64,000 nucleotides of DNA from Tetrahymena elliotti 4EA (taxonomy: Eukaryota > Ciliophora > Oligohymenophorea > Hymenostomatida > Tetrahymenidae): contig JH720321.1 in the NCBI GenBank assembly GCA_000231825.2, positions 785,258 through 849,257 on the forward strand, written 5' to 3'. Positions 13,554-25,016 of this stretch are shown piece after piece. A program made the position numbers and the translations under genes. The notes beneath the pieces are model-generated. The model saw nothing but the letters and a program-made list of their open reading frames with translations. It did no database searches and had not been told where the DNA came from. Positions within the stretch are counted from its first letter, which is position 1. Every line of letters starts with the position of its first letter.

Positions 13554-15229
13554 TTATTTATGTTTAAAAATATTTCCTTTTATTGGAGTTTTATGGATTT
13601 GTTTATTTATTTGTTTGATTTTGATGATGTGTTTGTTAACCAGAAAGAATAAATAGTTTTTTAATATTTTGCGTAATATTTTCTATTAATTAATGTATTA
13701 ATAATTTATTTCTTTTGATGATTATCAAAAATTTTTTTTTTAATTAATTAATTATAATTTTTTTATTTGTTTTAGACAGCTTTTTTTAATAAAATTTGAT
13801 TGTGTACCAAAGTAAAAATAGAGTGAATAAAAATATTATAACACAATTTACTTCAAATCTAATAATTACATAAGTAATTAAAATTGCTTTAAGATTAACA
13901 TTTCTATCTTCTTTATTCAGTTTTTTTTACATCCAAAAAAGAGAAGTTGCAAAGTGAAATTTATTTTTAAATTTCCAAACAAAATAACTAGCTAAATCTT
14001 TTATTTAAATAAAATATAAAATTATTAAGCTAGATTTGCATAATATTTTAAGGTATCATGTTTTATTTTAAATAAACTATCTTTTCCATCAAAGCATATA
14101 AATTTTATGAACTAGAAAGAAATGTTTAACACTTAGTATATTCATATTTATTTTAAAAGGAAGTATCTTTCCCATCAATATATTTATTTTTACTTAGTAC
14201 GATTTAAAAATTTGTAAGTGTAAGTGCCTAAAGATAAAAAATATTTAAATAGTGACTAGCATAAATAGTTGCAAATATTTATGTTTAAATTACTGTTTTT
14301 CTATTTTAAAAAAAGCGTAAAGAAAATAATAAAAAAATATTTATCACTTTAAATTAATTAATTTTTGTCTATTATTTTATTAGCATTTTCTACAAATATT
14401 TAGTCTCCAAAATTTAGACATTTTAAATTACTTTGTGTATCAACTATGTTAAATATATCTCATTAAGTAAATTAATTAAACGTTTAATAAAAAGACCTCA
14501 AAAATATGGTTTCATTTTTGTAAATAAATTAATTAAGTTAATTTAGACAAAAATATCAAAAACAATTGCTCACTTCTAATAATTTTAATCTAAAACAAAT
14601 ACCAAAGAATAAGATATCAAATTTAAAAAAAGCAATTTTAATAGAAAGTTTTAGAAGATTTTCTTGTTAAGAAGATTATTCCATCAAAATAGATTTTAGA
14701 AATCATTTTTGTTGATGAAATAATAAATTCAAATAATAAAAAATTCTTTCTACTTTAATAATAAAAAATTGAAAGAAATATCGAGTGATTAATATTTTTA
14801 TCCAGTGTTTTTAAATTCGCATAAACCTATAAAATTAATAATTACTCTCCTTAAAGTAAATTCCAAAAATTTACATATTTTCCTTCTGACCAAATCATGA
14901 ATTTGATGACTCTTGATATAAAAGGCAATTTACCTCTAAATATTTTTAATTTGTTTACACCCTTCTAATATTACTACTATTTCTAGATAATTATAAACTG
15001 CTTTTAATTTTTGATAATTAAAGTCTTTTATTAAGGATATTTAAATTAGATAATAAAAAATCATTTTTTAGTGGATTCATTTTTATGAATTGAATTTTAA
15101 AGGAAATTAGATTTTATGAATCATTAAAAAAAACAAGTATTTTTAAAATATTAAAAGAATACAAGATTATTTTCGAAAAATAGCCTGTGATTTTCAACTA
15201 AAAACTAAATCTACTACAATATCTCATTA
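13554..15229. other. intergenic, no gene seen
   Basis: About 1.7 kb of AT-rich DNA upstream of the minus-strand membrane protein gene. No reading frame or structured RNA was recognised before the carrier relic starts near 15230. Confidence 0.55.
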
Positions 15230-15475
15230 TAAATAAGAAAAATCTCTTTTGTAAACTATGTAGATTCCTTTTAATTATTTTTAAGGAACATTAAGAAGAA
15301 ATAAATAGCACAATATTGCATCATAATTCTTGATCTAAAGTATCTAAGTTATCTGTTATAATAATTGTTAGTGTTGTAATAGCTTGAGTGACTAAGAATT
15401 TTAAATAGACAGATCAATATTGAAATAGCATTTATTTTCTGCTATTATAAAGTAGTCTCAAAAAAGAAAGAAAAA
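15230..15475 (-). pseudogene. decayed fragment of an ADP/ATP carrier gene
   Basis: This stretch aligns by eye, in the same orientation, with about 15885-16140 of the intact carrier gene downstream. Shared islands include the block reading ctaagaatttt at about 15392 (versus about 16059), the ctattataaagt block near 15443 (versus about 16120), and gcatcataa near 15318 (versus about 15983). The copy is full of small changes and no longer keeps a frame, so it is a relic of the third carrier repeat, not a gene. The neighbouring intact gene is the likely sister. Limits are approximate. Confidence 0.75.
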
Positions 15476-15789
15476 TCTATGTTAATAAAGGTTAAACTGA
15501 ATTTAATATTATTTGCTTAGCTTTTCTTCTAAAATCTCAGATTCGTTTGAAGTAATTTTTGAGATATTTCCTTTAAGTAATTTAAGAAAAAAAGAAGAAA
15601 ATAAACATAAAAAACATAGCCATTTTTATCACCTTTCTATTTTGTCACTTAAAAATTTATTCAAATTAAACATGTTGAAAATAGTTTTATATTTTAGAAA
15701 TAACTGTAAAAAACTACAAGAAAAATTATTTAACTAAATAGAATATTCATCGAAATTTATTAAAATTTGTAAATAAGTCCTATAAAAAA
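15476..15789. other. spacer between carrier relic and carrier gene
   Basis: No convincing coding sequence. A 74-codon standard-code frame on the plus strand (15513-15737) has no family features and is probably chance; part of the stretch may be further decayed carrier sequence. Confidence 0.5.
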
Positions 15790-16713
15790 TCATAATAACC
15801 TTTCAAAATTTTTTTAGTAATATGCATGTAGCTCGTCATATAAAACTAAAACTAGAGCTCCTCCAATACCTCTGTATACATTAGAAAGACCTCCTTTGTA
15901 AAGTGCTTTAAATCCTTCTTTATGATATATTTTTTATAAGCAGTCTAAAGAGGAATTATATAGGATCTCAGATCTACCAGATTGCATCATAAGTCTTCTT
16001 CTCACAGTATCTATTGGGTAAACAATAGTACCAGCAAGCGCTGTAATAGCCTGAGCAGCTAAGAATTTTACAAAGACTGATTAATTGTTAAATAGCATTT
16101 CTTTTCCACTATTATAAAGTCCAAAGTAGACTCCTCTATAAACAAAAGCGAAGACTATAGAGACCCAAAAACCTTTATAGAAACCTTTGATTCCACTAGT
16201 CTCATAAATCTTTTAAAAAAATTATTTCAAAGAATTGTATTCTCTTTCTTAATTTGAACCTATATCAGCTGCTAATCTTGTTCTAGCAAATTCAAAAGGA
16301 TAAACAAATACTTAGGATTAAGCTCCAGCCATACCTCCTGCAAAAATATGAGACAGCATAAACTTGACTTTTTAAGTATTTTTGTCATATTATTTAAAAA
16401 GACTTTTATTTAAATCGACAAAGGCTAAATTCAAAGCCTGGGTGGGGATATATCTGATTACGTTGACTAAATTTCCACGCCATAATGATAATACTCCTTC
16501 TTATTTGCACACTTTTGAAATACTATTTGTTATTCCCAAATATTTTTCTTTCTTACCACTTTAAACCATGTGGTGAACATCTTGTGTCTAAAAAATAATT
16601 TTAATTCTCTCTAAGGGAGCTGCTACTGTTTTAGATATACCAGCAGAAATACCTCCCATAATAAAATTGCTGATAAAACTAGATTCTTATTTCTTAGTAG
16701 ATTACTAACTCAT
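15790..16713 (-). CDS. mitochondrial ADP/ATP carrier (adenine nucleotide translocase)
   Basis: Intronless 307-residue protein: ATG at 16713, TGA at 15790-15792. It has the three-fold mitochondrial carrier layout with PLERIK (33-38), PFEFAR (139-144) and PIDTVR (233-238), the P-x-[DE]-x-x-[RK] signatures at the end of each odd helix. The third runs into RRRLMM (238-243), one residue off the RRRMMM hallmark of ADP/ATP carriers. The family exchanges cytosolic ADP for matrix ATP across the inner mitochondrial membrane. Length is typical and no presequence is present, as expected. Two decayed copies of the same gene lie at 15230-15475 and 24200-24720, so the locus has a history of duplication and loss. 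The Met to Leu change is mild, but a paralogue with altered substrate preference is possible. Confidence 0.92.
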
Positions 16714-17497
16714 GTTATATTTCTTATACTTATTTTTCTGCTTAATTAAATATCTTTTTGAATTTAACTGTATCTATCTCCCAAATTCCTATTAAAAATA
16801 TTATTAAATATGCAAAATCTTCAATTTTAGGAATAATTTATTCACATTTATAGTACTAATATTACATTTTCCTGATTGATTATCTTTATTCAAAAATTAA
16901 TATCTCTTTATACTTACTTTACATTTATTAAATATCTAATTATGATAAGACTTCAAATTTCTATCCACATATTAATAATAGTAAAATAAAATGAGCTTAT
17001 CCATGAAGCAAATTCATTAGAAAAAGGAAAAAATCAATTTAATAGTTAATTTATATAAAACATGAGAATTTAAACAAATCTAATCCTATAAATTCCTTCT
17101 CAAATCAAATCTTTAAAAAATTTATTAATAGAGAAAGGATAAAGGTTTGCTTGATTATGAGAAAATATGTTTAAAATTAATAATAAAAATGGTTGAATAA
17201 TTTTTTTCATTAAAGATTAAATTTTTTACTGAAAAAAATTCTTAGAAAAAAAATATTTAGCAAAAAATTTGTTTAATATTTCCATTGCATTACTATTTTC
17301 TCTATAATTATCCTACCCAATGCTCTGTTATTGATTCTCCTTTTATCAGTAAAAATAAATTGATTTAATAACACTTCAAAGGTGTTATAGGTATATTACA
17401 ATCAAAATAGGAATCTAAGATTGATATAAATAACTTATTTTAATTAAAAATTATCTAAAAAATACTTGTTTTTTTGTAATTTCATTTTTAATAAAAC
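16714..17497. other. intergenic between divergent genes, no gene seen
   Basis: Spacer between the minus-strand carrier and the plus-strand LRR gene, so it should carry both promoters. No motif can be assigned. Confidence 0.6.
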
Positions 17498-20192
17498 ATG
17501 GAAAACAAAATTTTTGAAATTATTTTATAAATAAGTTATGATTATTATTAATAAAATAGAAAGGATCTCTATTAAATATTATTAAAATTGACTAAAAAAT
17601 TTAGCAATGAATCTAAGTTTTATTATTATGATAATGATTCATATTCAATAATTTTAAAAGTAGAAGATGTAAAATCTACATTTTATTGCAAGATAAGCAA
17701 GCCAAATTAAAAGTAAAAAGGTATGATAATTTTAAAATTCTTTCAAATAGTATTTTAAATTCTAAAGAAGAATAATAAATAATTAATATGAATTAATTAG
17801 ATAATGAAATTGCATGCCTTCGGTTTGAAATTGATGATTTTGAAGTGTTCTACTTTGATAAAGATTAATGTTTGATTCTATTAAAAATTTATAAAAATAA
17901 TAATTTTAATTTATAAATGTAAAAATAGATGAAAATCTTAGATAAGTCTTCTTCAAAGATTAAGTTAAATTTATCAAATGATTAATTTTTAAAAAAAATA
18001 TGTTGTTTTTATTTGATAAATCAGATGAGCTAGTAGACATTTCATCTTATTAGAAACCTTTAAATTAATAAGTAAAACTTTAGTTTATAAATTGTTACTA
18101 AATTGAATATTTTTAAAGCTGTATTTCTTTGGGAAAAGATGAAAGCTTAAAGTTAGTTAATTAAATTTCTAATTGCGCCAATATCTCAATCTTGTATATT
18201 GATCTAACGTAAATAATATTAAAATGTTTGTTTACATCACAATATTTAAAATTCAATTTTCAAGATTATGTTCTTTTTTTCAAGATGAAGGATGTGAAAA
18301 TTTAGCTAATGCCATTACTAAGTGCTAATTTTTAAGATAAATTACTCTTGAATTTATGTAAAATAAAAATTCATACCATAGCTACTATAAAAGTTTATGA
18401 TTTTTTAGGAAAGCTAATATACAAAAATAAGGAGCTTTAGCATTGGGTGATAGTATTTCAAAGTGCCAGACATTACATTCAATAACCCTAGGATTATAGT
18501 AATTTATTTTCAATTAAAATAAAGAATGAAAATGTATTTCAAAAAAAGAGAAATTTACATAGAATCTGAAGGTCTTTATTCCATAATTGGAGGAATTAGC
18601 AAATTATTGAATTTAGAACATTTAGAGCTGCATTTATAGTAAGTATATATTAAAAATAAAAATTTATATTAATAATGATCAATTTTGAAAGAGATAATAG
18701 CATAGGTGTTCTTGATTTTTCATAATTTTCATTGTACCTGAAAAATTGCTAAAATCTCAATTATTTACAGCTATAATTGTGGTATTTTATCTTTTTTTTT
18801 TTAAGTTTAAGTATAACGGATATATAACAATAGTCGAAATAAATTTGATAAGAATTCACTTATTTAACTTACTTAAGGAATATCATAATCTACCTCATTG
18901 AAAACATTAATTTTAAGAATTTAGTAATTTTAAATTTAATTTGAATTTTAAAAGTTATTATTTTCTTTAGAGCTAATAAATTAGATGAAGATAGTCTTAT
19001 GTAATTAGGAAGCAATATCGCAAATAGTATTAGTATTTAGAATATTTCTACTGATTTCTGGTAGTCACTTTAATATTATAAAAGAATATTTAATTGATTT
19101 TGTTATCAAAAGCTATTTGAAAATGTCAAAGAATTTAAGCTTAAATGGTAATCAAGTTATATAATAGAATGAAAGTACTTATTTGAATGAATCGTTAAAG
19201 AAATTAACTCTAGATTTATTGTATTAAATTTAATCTTTCTAAAAATTAATTATATTTTTATAAGCTATAGCTAAAAAAATCAACACGATTTAAATCTACT
19301 AAGCTTGGGATTGGAATAATGTTAAAAGCTTATACACTTTTAAATAGATCTATAGTATTTTTTTTGTTTATCAAATTTTTAAATTGAATATTTAAAGATC
19401 TAGCTCCATAGACAACCTAGGAGTAAGCAATTTATCAAAAGGATTATCATAGATTCCATAACTTGAAATTTTAGATTTAAACTTAAGCAACCTTTCAATA
19501 TCAAAAAAGTAAAACAAATTTTCAAATTTATTATTTAATTAAATAAAAATATCAAATAGTTAAAATAGAATTAGCTCTCCAGGAGTTGAGAGTTTATCAA
19601 TAGCAATATCTAATATTAAATGCCTTAAAACCCTTAATTTAAATTTAAAGTAAAAAATTAACCTAAAATTGTAAATGAAAATTAATTTTGTTTAAAAGGA
19701 GTAATGATATAATGAGTGAGTAATTTATATTTCTTGGTAAATAAATTAGCAAATGCTTGAATTTAACTCAATTAAATCTAAATGCAAATACTTTTTACTG
19801 CAAGACTTATATGTAAAAAATTTAATTTAATAACTTGTTCAAATCTAAAATTAATTATTATTTAGATAGGACGAATTTTATTAGTTTATGACTTTCTTAA
19901 GTAACTGCAAAATGCTGAGACTAATTTCTATAGCGAGAGAGTAAAAAAATAATCAAAATTTAATTTAATTTTTTATTACTATCCAATCAGATAAATTGCA
20001 GGATGCAAAAAATTTGACAGTGTAAAAGACATTTTAAAGATATTCTAGCATCTATACTACTTCGAATTACTTATAACTTAAGCACCTGAATTATATTAAT
20101 ATTTTGTCATCTCTAATATTAAGTTTACAAATAACTAAAAATTTTAAAATTTCAAAAAAGCAAAAAGGTTGGTGAGCTATCAAATTGTTTGA
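17498..20192 (+). CDS. leucine-rich repeat protein, 16 exons, one repeat per exon
   Basis: Exons: 17498-17720, 17801-17918, 18119-18208, 18265-18357, 18409-18498, 18549-18638, 18692-18778, 18834-18923, 18971-19060, 19113-19220, 19265-19354, 19398-19508, 19560-19649, 19699-19812, 19866-19940, 19991-20192. They total 1761 nt (587 codons; 586 aa) and close at TGA 20190-20192. From exon 2 on, every junction falls after the second codon base, and most repeat exons are exactly 90 nt. Each encodes one repeat of the ciliate LRR type, roughly G-x-x-x-L-x-x-x-I-S-x-C-x-N-L-x-x-L-x-L-x-L, for example SISKCQTLHSITLGL and QISKCLNLTQLNLNAN. Intron 2 (200 nt) is the least certain; the rest are 43-80 nt. LRR solenoids usually bind proteins. 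No signal peptide, membrane helix or second domain is visible, so the protein is probably intracellular; the partner is unknown. Confidence 0.85.
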
Positions 20193-20606
20193 ATGAAGAA
20201 GTCAATTTAAAATACTAAATTTTTAGCTAAGTTTTTTGTTTAAATGTTTAATTAAGATCATTTAAATTGACTGAAATTAAAAATAATCATTTATTAAACC
20301 AAAAAATAATTCAAAAATAAAAATAATTAAATTGTATTTTTTATTTTTCACAATTTACTTACTTTATTTAGAGATATTTTTAATACAAAAACAAAGCTAT
20401 AATGTAATTTATTAATAATTATTTTATTATTCTTATAATGTTTTTATTATTTTGTATCAATTAAATTTAAAATAATAGTTTTTTTTATTCTATTAATTAT
20501 CATCGAAGTTGGATTTGAATGATTATTTCTTATCATCATCTTTTAAGATAGATTTGAATGATTATTTCTAAGATTAAATATTTTTTGTTGTATTAAGTAA
20601 TTTGAG
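20193..20606. other. convergent intergenic spacer, no gene seen
   Basis: Region between the LRR stop and the stop of the minus-strand kelch gene; both 3' untranslated regions should lie here. No other content recognised. Confidence 0.6.
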
Positions 20607-23600
20607 TCAGGCATGATTTAGATTTTAAATAATTTTATTCACAGTTTTTTACAGCAATTATCTTGATGGTGATTAAGGACTACTACTTTCTAGTGATTAA
20701 CTGGAATGATTGTTAGAGTTTTTACCTGATAATTTATTTGCTTAGTTAATATTTTTATAACTTAATAGTCTAGATAGTTTGTTGTTATTTGATTTATTTG
20801 GAAGAGGAAGAAAACTAACATAGTTGTTAAAGTTAAGTCTTTCTATCTAACTCTTTAATGATTAACTATCTTTTTATTCCTAAATGATTTTGCTAGAAAA
20901 AGGAATTTCATCATATTTGTAGTCATGAATTTCATAATAGTGATATAAAGCAGATGCATCTATTGATTTTCTTTTTTCTGAATCTTTTACTTTATCTTAT
21001 TTAAAGGAATCATTGTTTACTTTGTGCTATTTGATATTTTCATGAATGAATTTTAGCTTTTGTTAATCTTTGTCATGCATTTATTAGCTTAAAGTTTCAT
21101 CTATTTTTTTAGAAAAATTATTTCAAATTAAAAAATTAATGAAAGAATATTTTTTACCTAATTCTATCATTTAAACTTAAGAGCTAACATAACCTTCCTG
21201 ATTTAGCCCTCCGAATATCAATAGCTTTGAATCATAACTTACAGCACAGTGGTTAGCTCTACTAATTGATTTTTGGCCTTTCATATCAACTTTGAACCAA
21301 ACTAAATATTCTAAATTTAGTATGTGCATGTCATTCAGATAGCTATCGCTATTTTATCCTCCATATATAACAATAATATTTAGCAATTAATTATAATTCA
21401 TCGTATGCCCATATCGAGGAGACGGAGTCTTCCCATCAATTTCAGGAAATATCCAGCAGATAGGATTTGAGTCTACTTTTAAAATTCTCAGTTCATTCAA
21501 AATATTCCCATCTTCATCTCTCCCTCCAAAAAAATAAACTCCTTCATGCTGAATCTATAAAATAGAAATACTATTTAATCAAAATAATAATGTACCCAAA
21601 AAAAACTTACTTAAGCCATCCATTTAGAAATTTTTGGATCAACATATTTAAATAATGTAATTTTATTTTGCCTTGCTGGATAGAAAACTGGACAGCATGA
21701 ATGACCAGTTGCAACATATTTACTTTTACTCATATCTTAGCATATTGGATTGATTTCCTACCAGCTCTATGTTCCTAAAATTTATATAAAAATATTTTTC
21801 AAAATAAAGTTAAATGCTCAATTTTCTCATATTATTTTTTGCCAAGCATTAAGAAGTTAAAATAAATCACATGTAAAGAAAACTTCAAAACCACAAATAT
21901 CTTTATTAAAAACTATCATTCAATAAAAGATATGTTGTAAATCATTGATCTTAATTATTTTCGAAATAAAATATTTCAAAGATATAAAATCGAGAAAATG
22001 TTTTGATGAAAAAATTTCAGATTTAAAAATTTTCCTCATAAAATATATATATTCTGTTAAAGTTATAGTCTCAAAAAATTCAATCATTATGGAAATTAAT
22101 GTGAATATATTTTTTAAATTACCTAAATCAAATGCCCATAAATCAGAAAGTGTGAGATCTCTGAAATTGCTCCCACCATGAACGATTAGCCATCTACCAA
22201 CTATGCAAGATACATGTCCTCTTCTCCCTTAAGGAATGTCTCCAGTGACACTAATTTGAGACCACTTATTTAAATCTTTCATTTTTATTAAAAAATAAAT
22301 GTTTTTAAATTTAATAAAATCAATTTGTTTATTTATTTGCTTTTTACCAATATTGAAAGAAAAAATATCACAAAGACATTGCTTTTATTTAAAACTTGTA
22401 TTGAAGTGAGTTTCTCCTCCAAATACGATAAGAGACCCTTTGTGATAACTCATAGAATGCCCAAATCTAACTATAGGAGTACTATTTTTAGCAGAGCTAT
22501 GTTCAACAGTTTTCCATTTTAAATTTTATTCTGTGTATTTTTTAAAAAGAAATTGATTTAACAACTTTTCATCCCAAATAATTTACCAAGGTCTAAAACT
22601 TCTAGTTAGTTAAAAATATTTTAACCTAGCCCACCAAAAAGATAGGCCTTATCTTTTTCTGCTACTATAGCTGCTCCTTCTCTAGCACTAGGCTTCCAGC
22701 CATTTTGTGGAATGGTATAAACATAACAACTGTAAAACTATTCTTCGTTCTTTGTTCCTTCACGACGATATTTTTTTTATTCTTAATGGTGCTCATCTTC
22801 CTCAATATAATCTTATTACTCTGAAAAATTTAATTAGCTTATAAAAAATTTTTTTATTTACATTAAATGTTGTGCAATTAATTCTTTCTTTGCATTGGGT
22901 ATTTTCTAATTTTAGGCATACTTGCTATTTTTTATTCTCTGTGAATAATATCTATGAAAGTTTCTTTATTTTTTTTAACTAGTGATTATTCATTACTACT
23001 AATAAAAGTGCTTTGCATTGCTTTATTATGATTTAATTCAAGCTAAACGTATTCCATGTTATCGCTTTATATTAATAGAAATAATTTTATCAATACAAAC
23101 ATATCCTAAAAATTATTACTATCTGTAATTAGGTCTTTTGGCTTTATTCTGCTTATTTTATTTTTCTATGTGCCTCTGATTTTCTAAATCTTGAATATCA
23201 AGAATATTGTTTATACTGGCTCTATTTTAATGGAGGTTTATCAAATAATCTTAGTTTTTTACTTTAATCTAGCTGAATGAAGTAAATCCTTCTTTAATCG
23301 TTTAATCTAAGCTTTAATGAGAAAACTCAGATATTTTTTTTTAACCTACCCTTAATGCAGGTAGGTGTAAAGTAGAAGGTGATGCATTTGAAATTAATTA
23401 TTTATATTTCTAAATCGATAAACTTCTTGAAGATGGATATTAGGAGCTTTTCATTTTTTAATTTATTTCATGTTCAGCAGCATTAAATATTGTTTTATTT
23501 AATTCATTTTCTCTATGATTATTAAGCACAAATGTATTTACAAATAACTTAGAAGATGAAAGCTTGTTTGACGTTTCAAAAATATTTTTAATTATATTTT

Positions 23601-23805
23601 ATTCGTTTTATCTTGAAGATTATCTTAACTTCTACTAATCATATTAAGTATTTTAACAGGAATATTGAGATTTTAAAGTGCTCATATTCATAGGAGTTTA
23701 TATATTTTTATAAGCATTATCTTGATTATAATCGTTGCTTAAGAATCCTTTCTTTTTTTGTTTTAAGCTGGAGTTAGATTAAGACTTATTTAATTATTCA
23801 GTCAT
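20607..23805 (-). CDS. kelch-repeat protein (837 aa)
   Basis: Eight exons on the minus strand: 23805-23120, 23064-22862, 22820-22587, 22530-22348, 22275-22123, 21774-21611, 21554-21158 and 21100-20607, totalling 2514 nt. Six introns are 41-72 nt; the fifth (21775-22122) is 348 nt. The first 300 or so residues are polar and probably disordered. The middle holds about six kelch blades, recognised by hydrophobic strands before a Gly-Gly pair and a later Trp: YLFGGLGQ, LIVFGGET, WLIVHGGSN, VYFFGGRDE, IVIYGGQN and LLIFGGLN. The last 150 residues are again Ser/Asn-rich. The blades should fold into a beta-propeller used for protein binding. No BTB, F-box or transmembrane segment was seen, so the partner and pathway cannot be named. 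Confidence 0.88.
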
Positions 23806-24199
23806 TTATATTAAGTAGGAATAAATAAAAGCTATCTTTACTTTTATTAATAAATCACTTTACTTCTTTTATTTTTTATTTAAATATTTATAAATGATCA
23901 AATAAACAAAAAGCAAATATGATGAATCATTCATATTTTTATAAATTAATTCGATTTTATTTTTTCTACATCAAAATAATCTTTAGAAAGTATAGATAAA
24001 AAGGTTAACAATTTATTTGATAATTTTCATAAAAAGTAATAATTATAATTATTTTACACTCAAACAAGAGTTAAACTTTTAGAGAAATTGAGAATTTTTA
24101 TTTGATATGTGAACTTATACAAGCTTGCTTATATGTAGTTTGAAAAATTGTAATTTTTTAAATTGCAAAATATCTTAACTCAACTTTATCTTGATCTTA
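23806..24199. other. upstream region of the kelch gene, no gene seen
   Basis: AT-rich; likely contains the kelch promoter. No motif can be assigned. Confidence 0.55.
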
Positions 24200-24720
24200 C
24201 AAACAGTTAGTGTTGAAATCATATTTCAAGAGCTAATAATTAAAAAAAATTGATTAGTTATATCATTTGATTTCTCTTTCAATATTACAAAGTCTAAAGT
24301 AGATTTCTTTAAAAATAAAATCTTTTACTAAATAAATAAACTCAAAAATAGCTGGAGAACTTTTCATTCAATAAATATTTGAGAAAAATTATTTCAACTA
24401 GTTAATTGCTTTTTCTCCATATTAAAACTATATATCTTATATATCTTCTCTTTAGTTTTAAAAAGGATAACCTGTAATTATTAAAAAGCTTAAACTTTGC
24501 TATCTTTCCAAACATGAGATAACACAAACTTGATGTGCTTTATCTAACTATTTAAAAAAAATTTATTTAAAAGAATAAAAAAGTAATTTAGATAAAATTA
24601 TGCACTACATTTATAATCTTCCTTCTTATTTAATTTTTTTCATATTATTTATTATTCTTTATTAGTATTATTTCTAAGTACATTAAAACAAGGTGTCTAT
24701 TTTGTATAGAATTTTGGTAA
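24200..24720 (-). pseudogene. decayed copy of the ADP/ATP carrier gene
   Basis: By eye this aligns, in the same orientation, with about 16030-16540 of the intact carrier gene. Matching islands are the acaaagtctaaagtagat block at 24289 (intact: about 16136), the aaaaggataa block near 24461 (intact: about 16297), the gagataacacaaacttga block near 24516 (intact: about 16350) and the cttccttcttattt block near 24618 (intact: about 16494). Many indels and substitutions remove the frame. It is older or faster-decaying than the gene at 15790-16713 and covers a different part of it than the first relic. Limits are approximate. Confidence 0.7.
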
Positions 24721-25016
24721 AATTATTCATTTTTTTAAAATTAAATTTCCAAATAACCAAAATTTTTTTCATATTAACAAAAACAATTCAATTTTATTCA
24801 TATTATATTTAATTGAAAAATTAAAATCAATAAAAAAATAATTTCTAAAAAAGTTTATTTCACAATTAATCAACAAAAATAAAATTAAACAAAAAAATGG
24901 ATTTTATTTAATTTACAGCAATCAAAAATGTGTTATAAAAATAAATAATAGAATAGAACTATTTTTTAATAGAATTATTTGCAAAGAAATAAACTATTTA
25001 ATTTTATTAATTTAAC

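Noticed and set aside
15513..15737. 74-codon plus-strand frame
   Set aside because: No family features, low-complexity composition, and it overlaps the carrier relic surroundings on the other strand.
17498..20192. First reading of the LRR region as a pseudogene with many frameshifts
   Set aside because: A consistent set of 15 introns with GT...AG ends restores one frame of 587 codons; the frame changes are splice junctions.
24200..24720. Possible intact second carrier gene
   Set aside because: Only islands of similarity remain and no frame persists; it is a relic.
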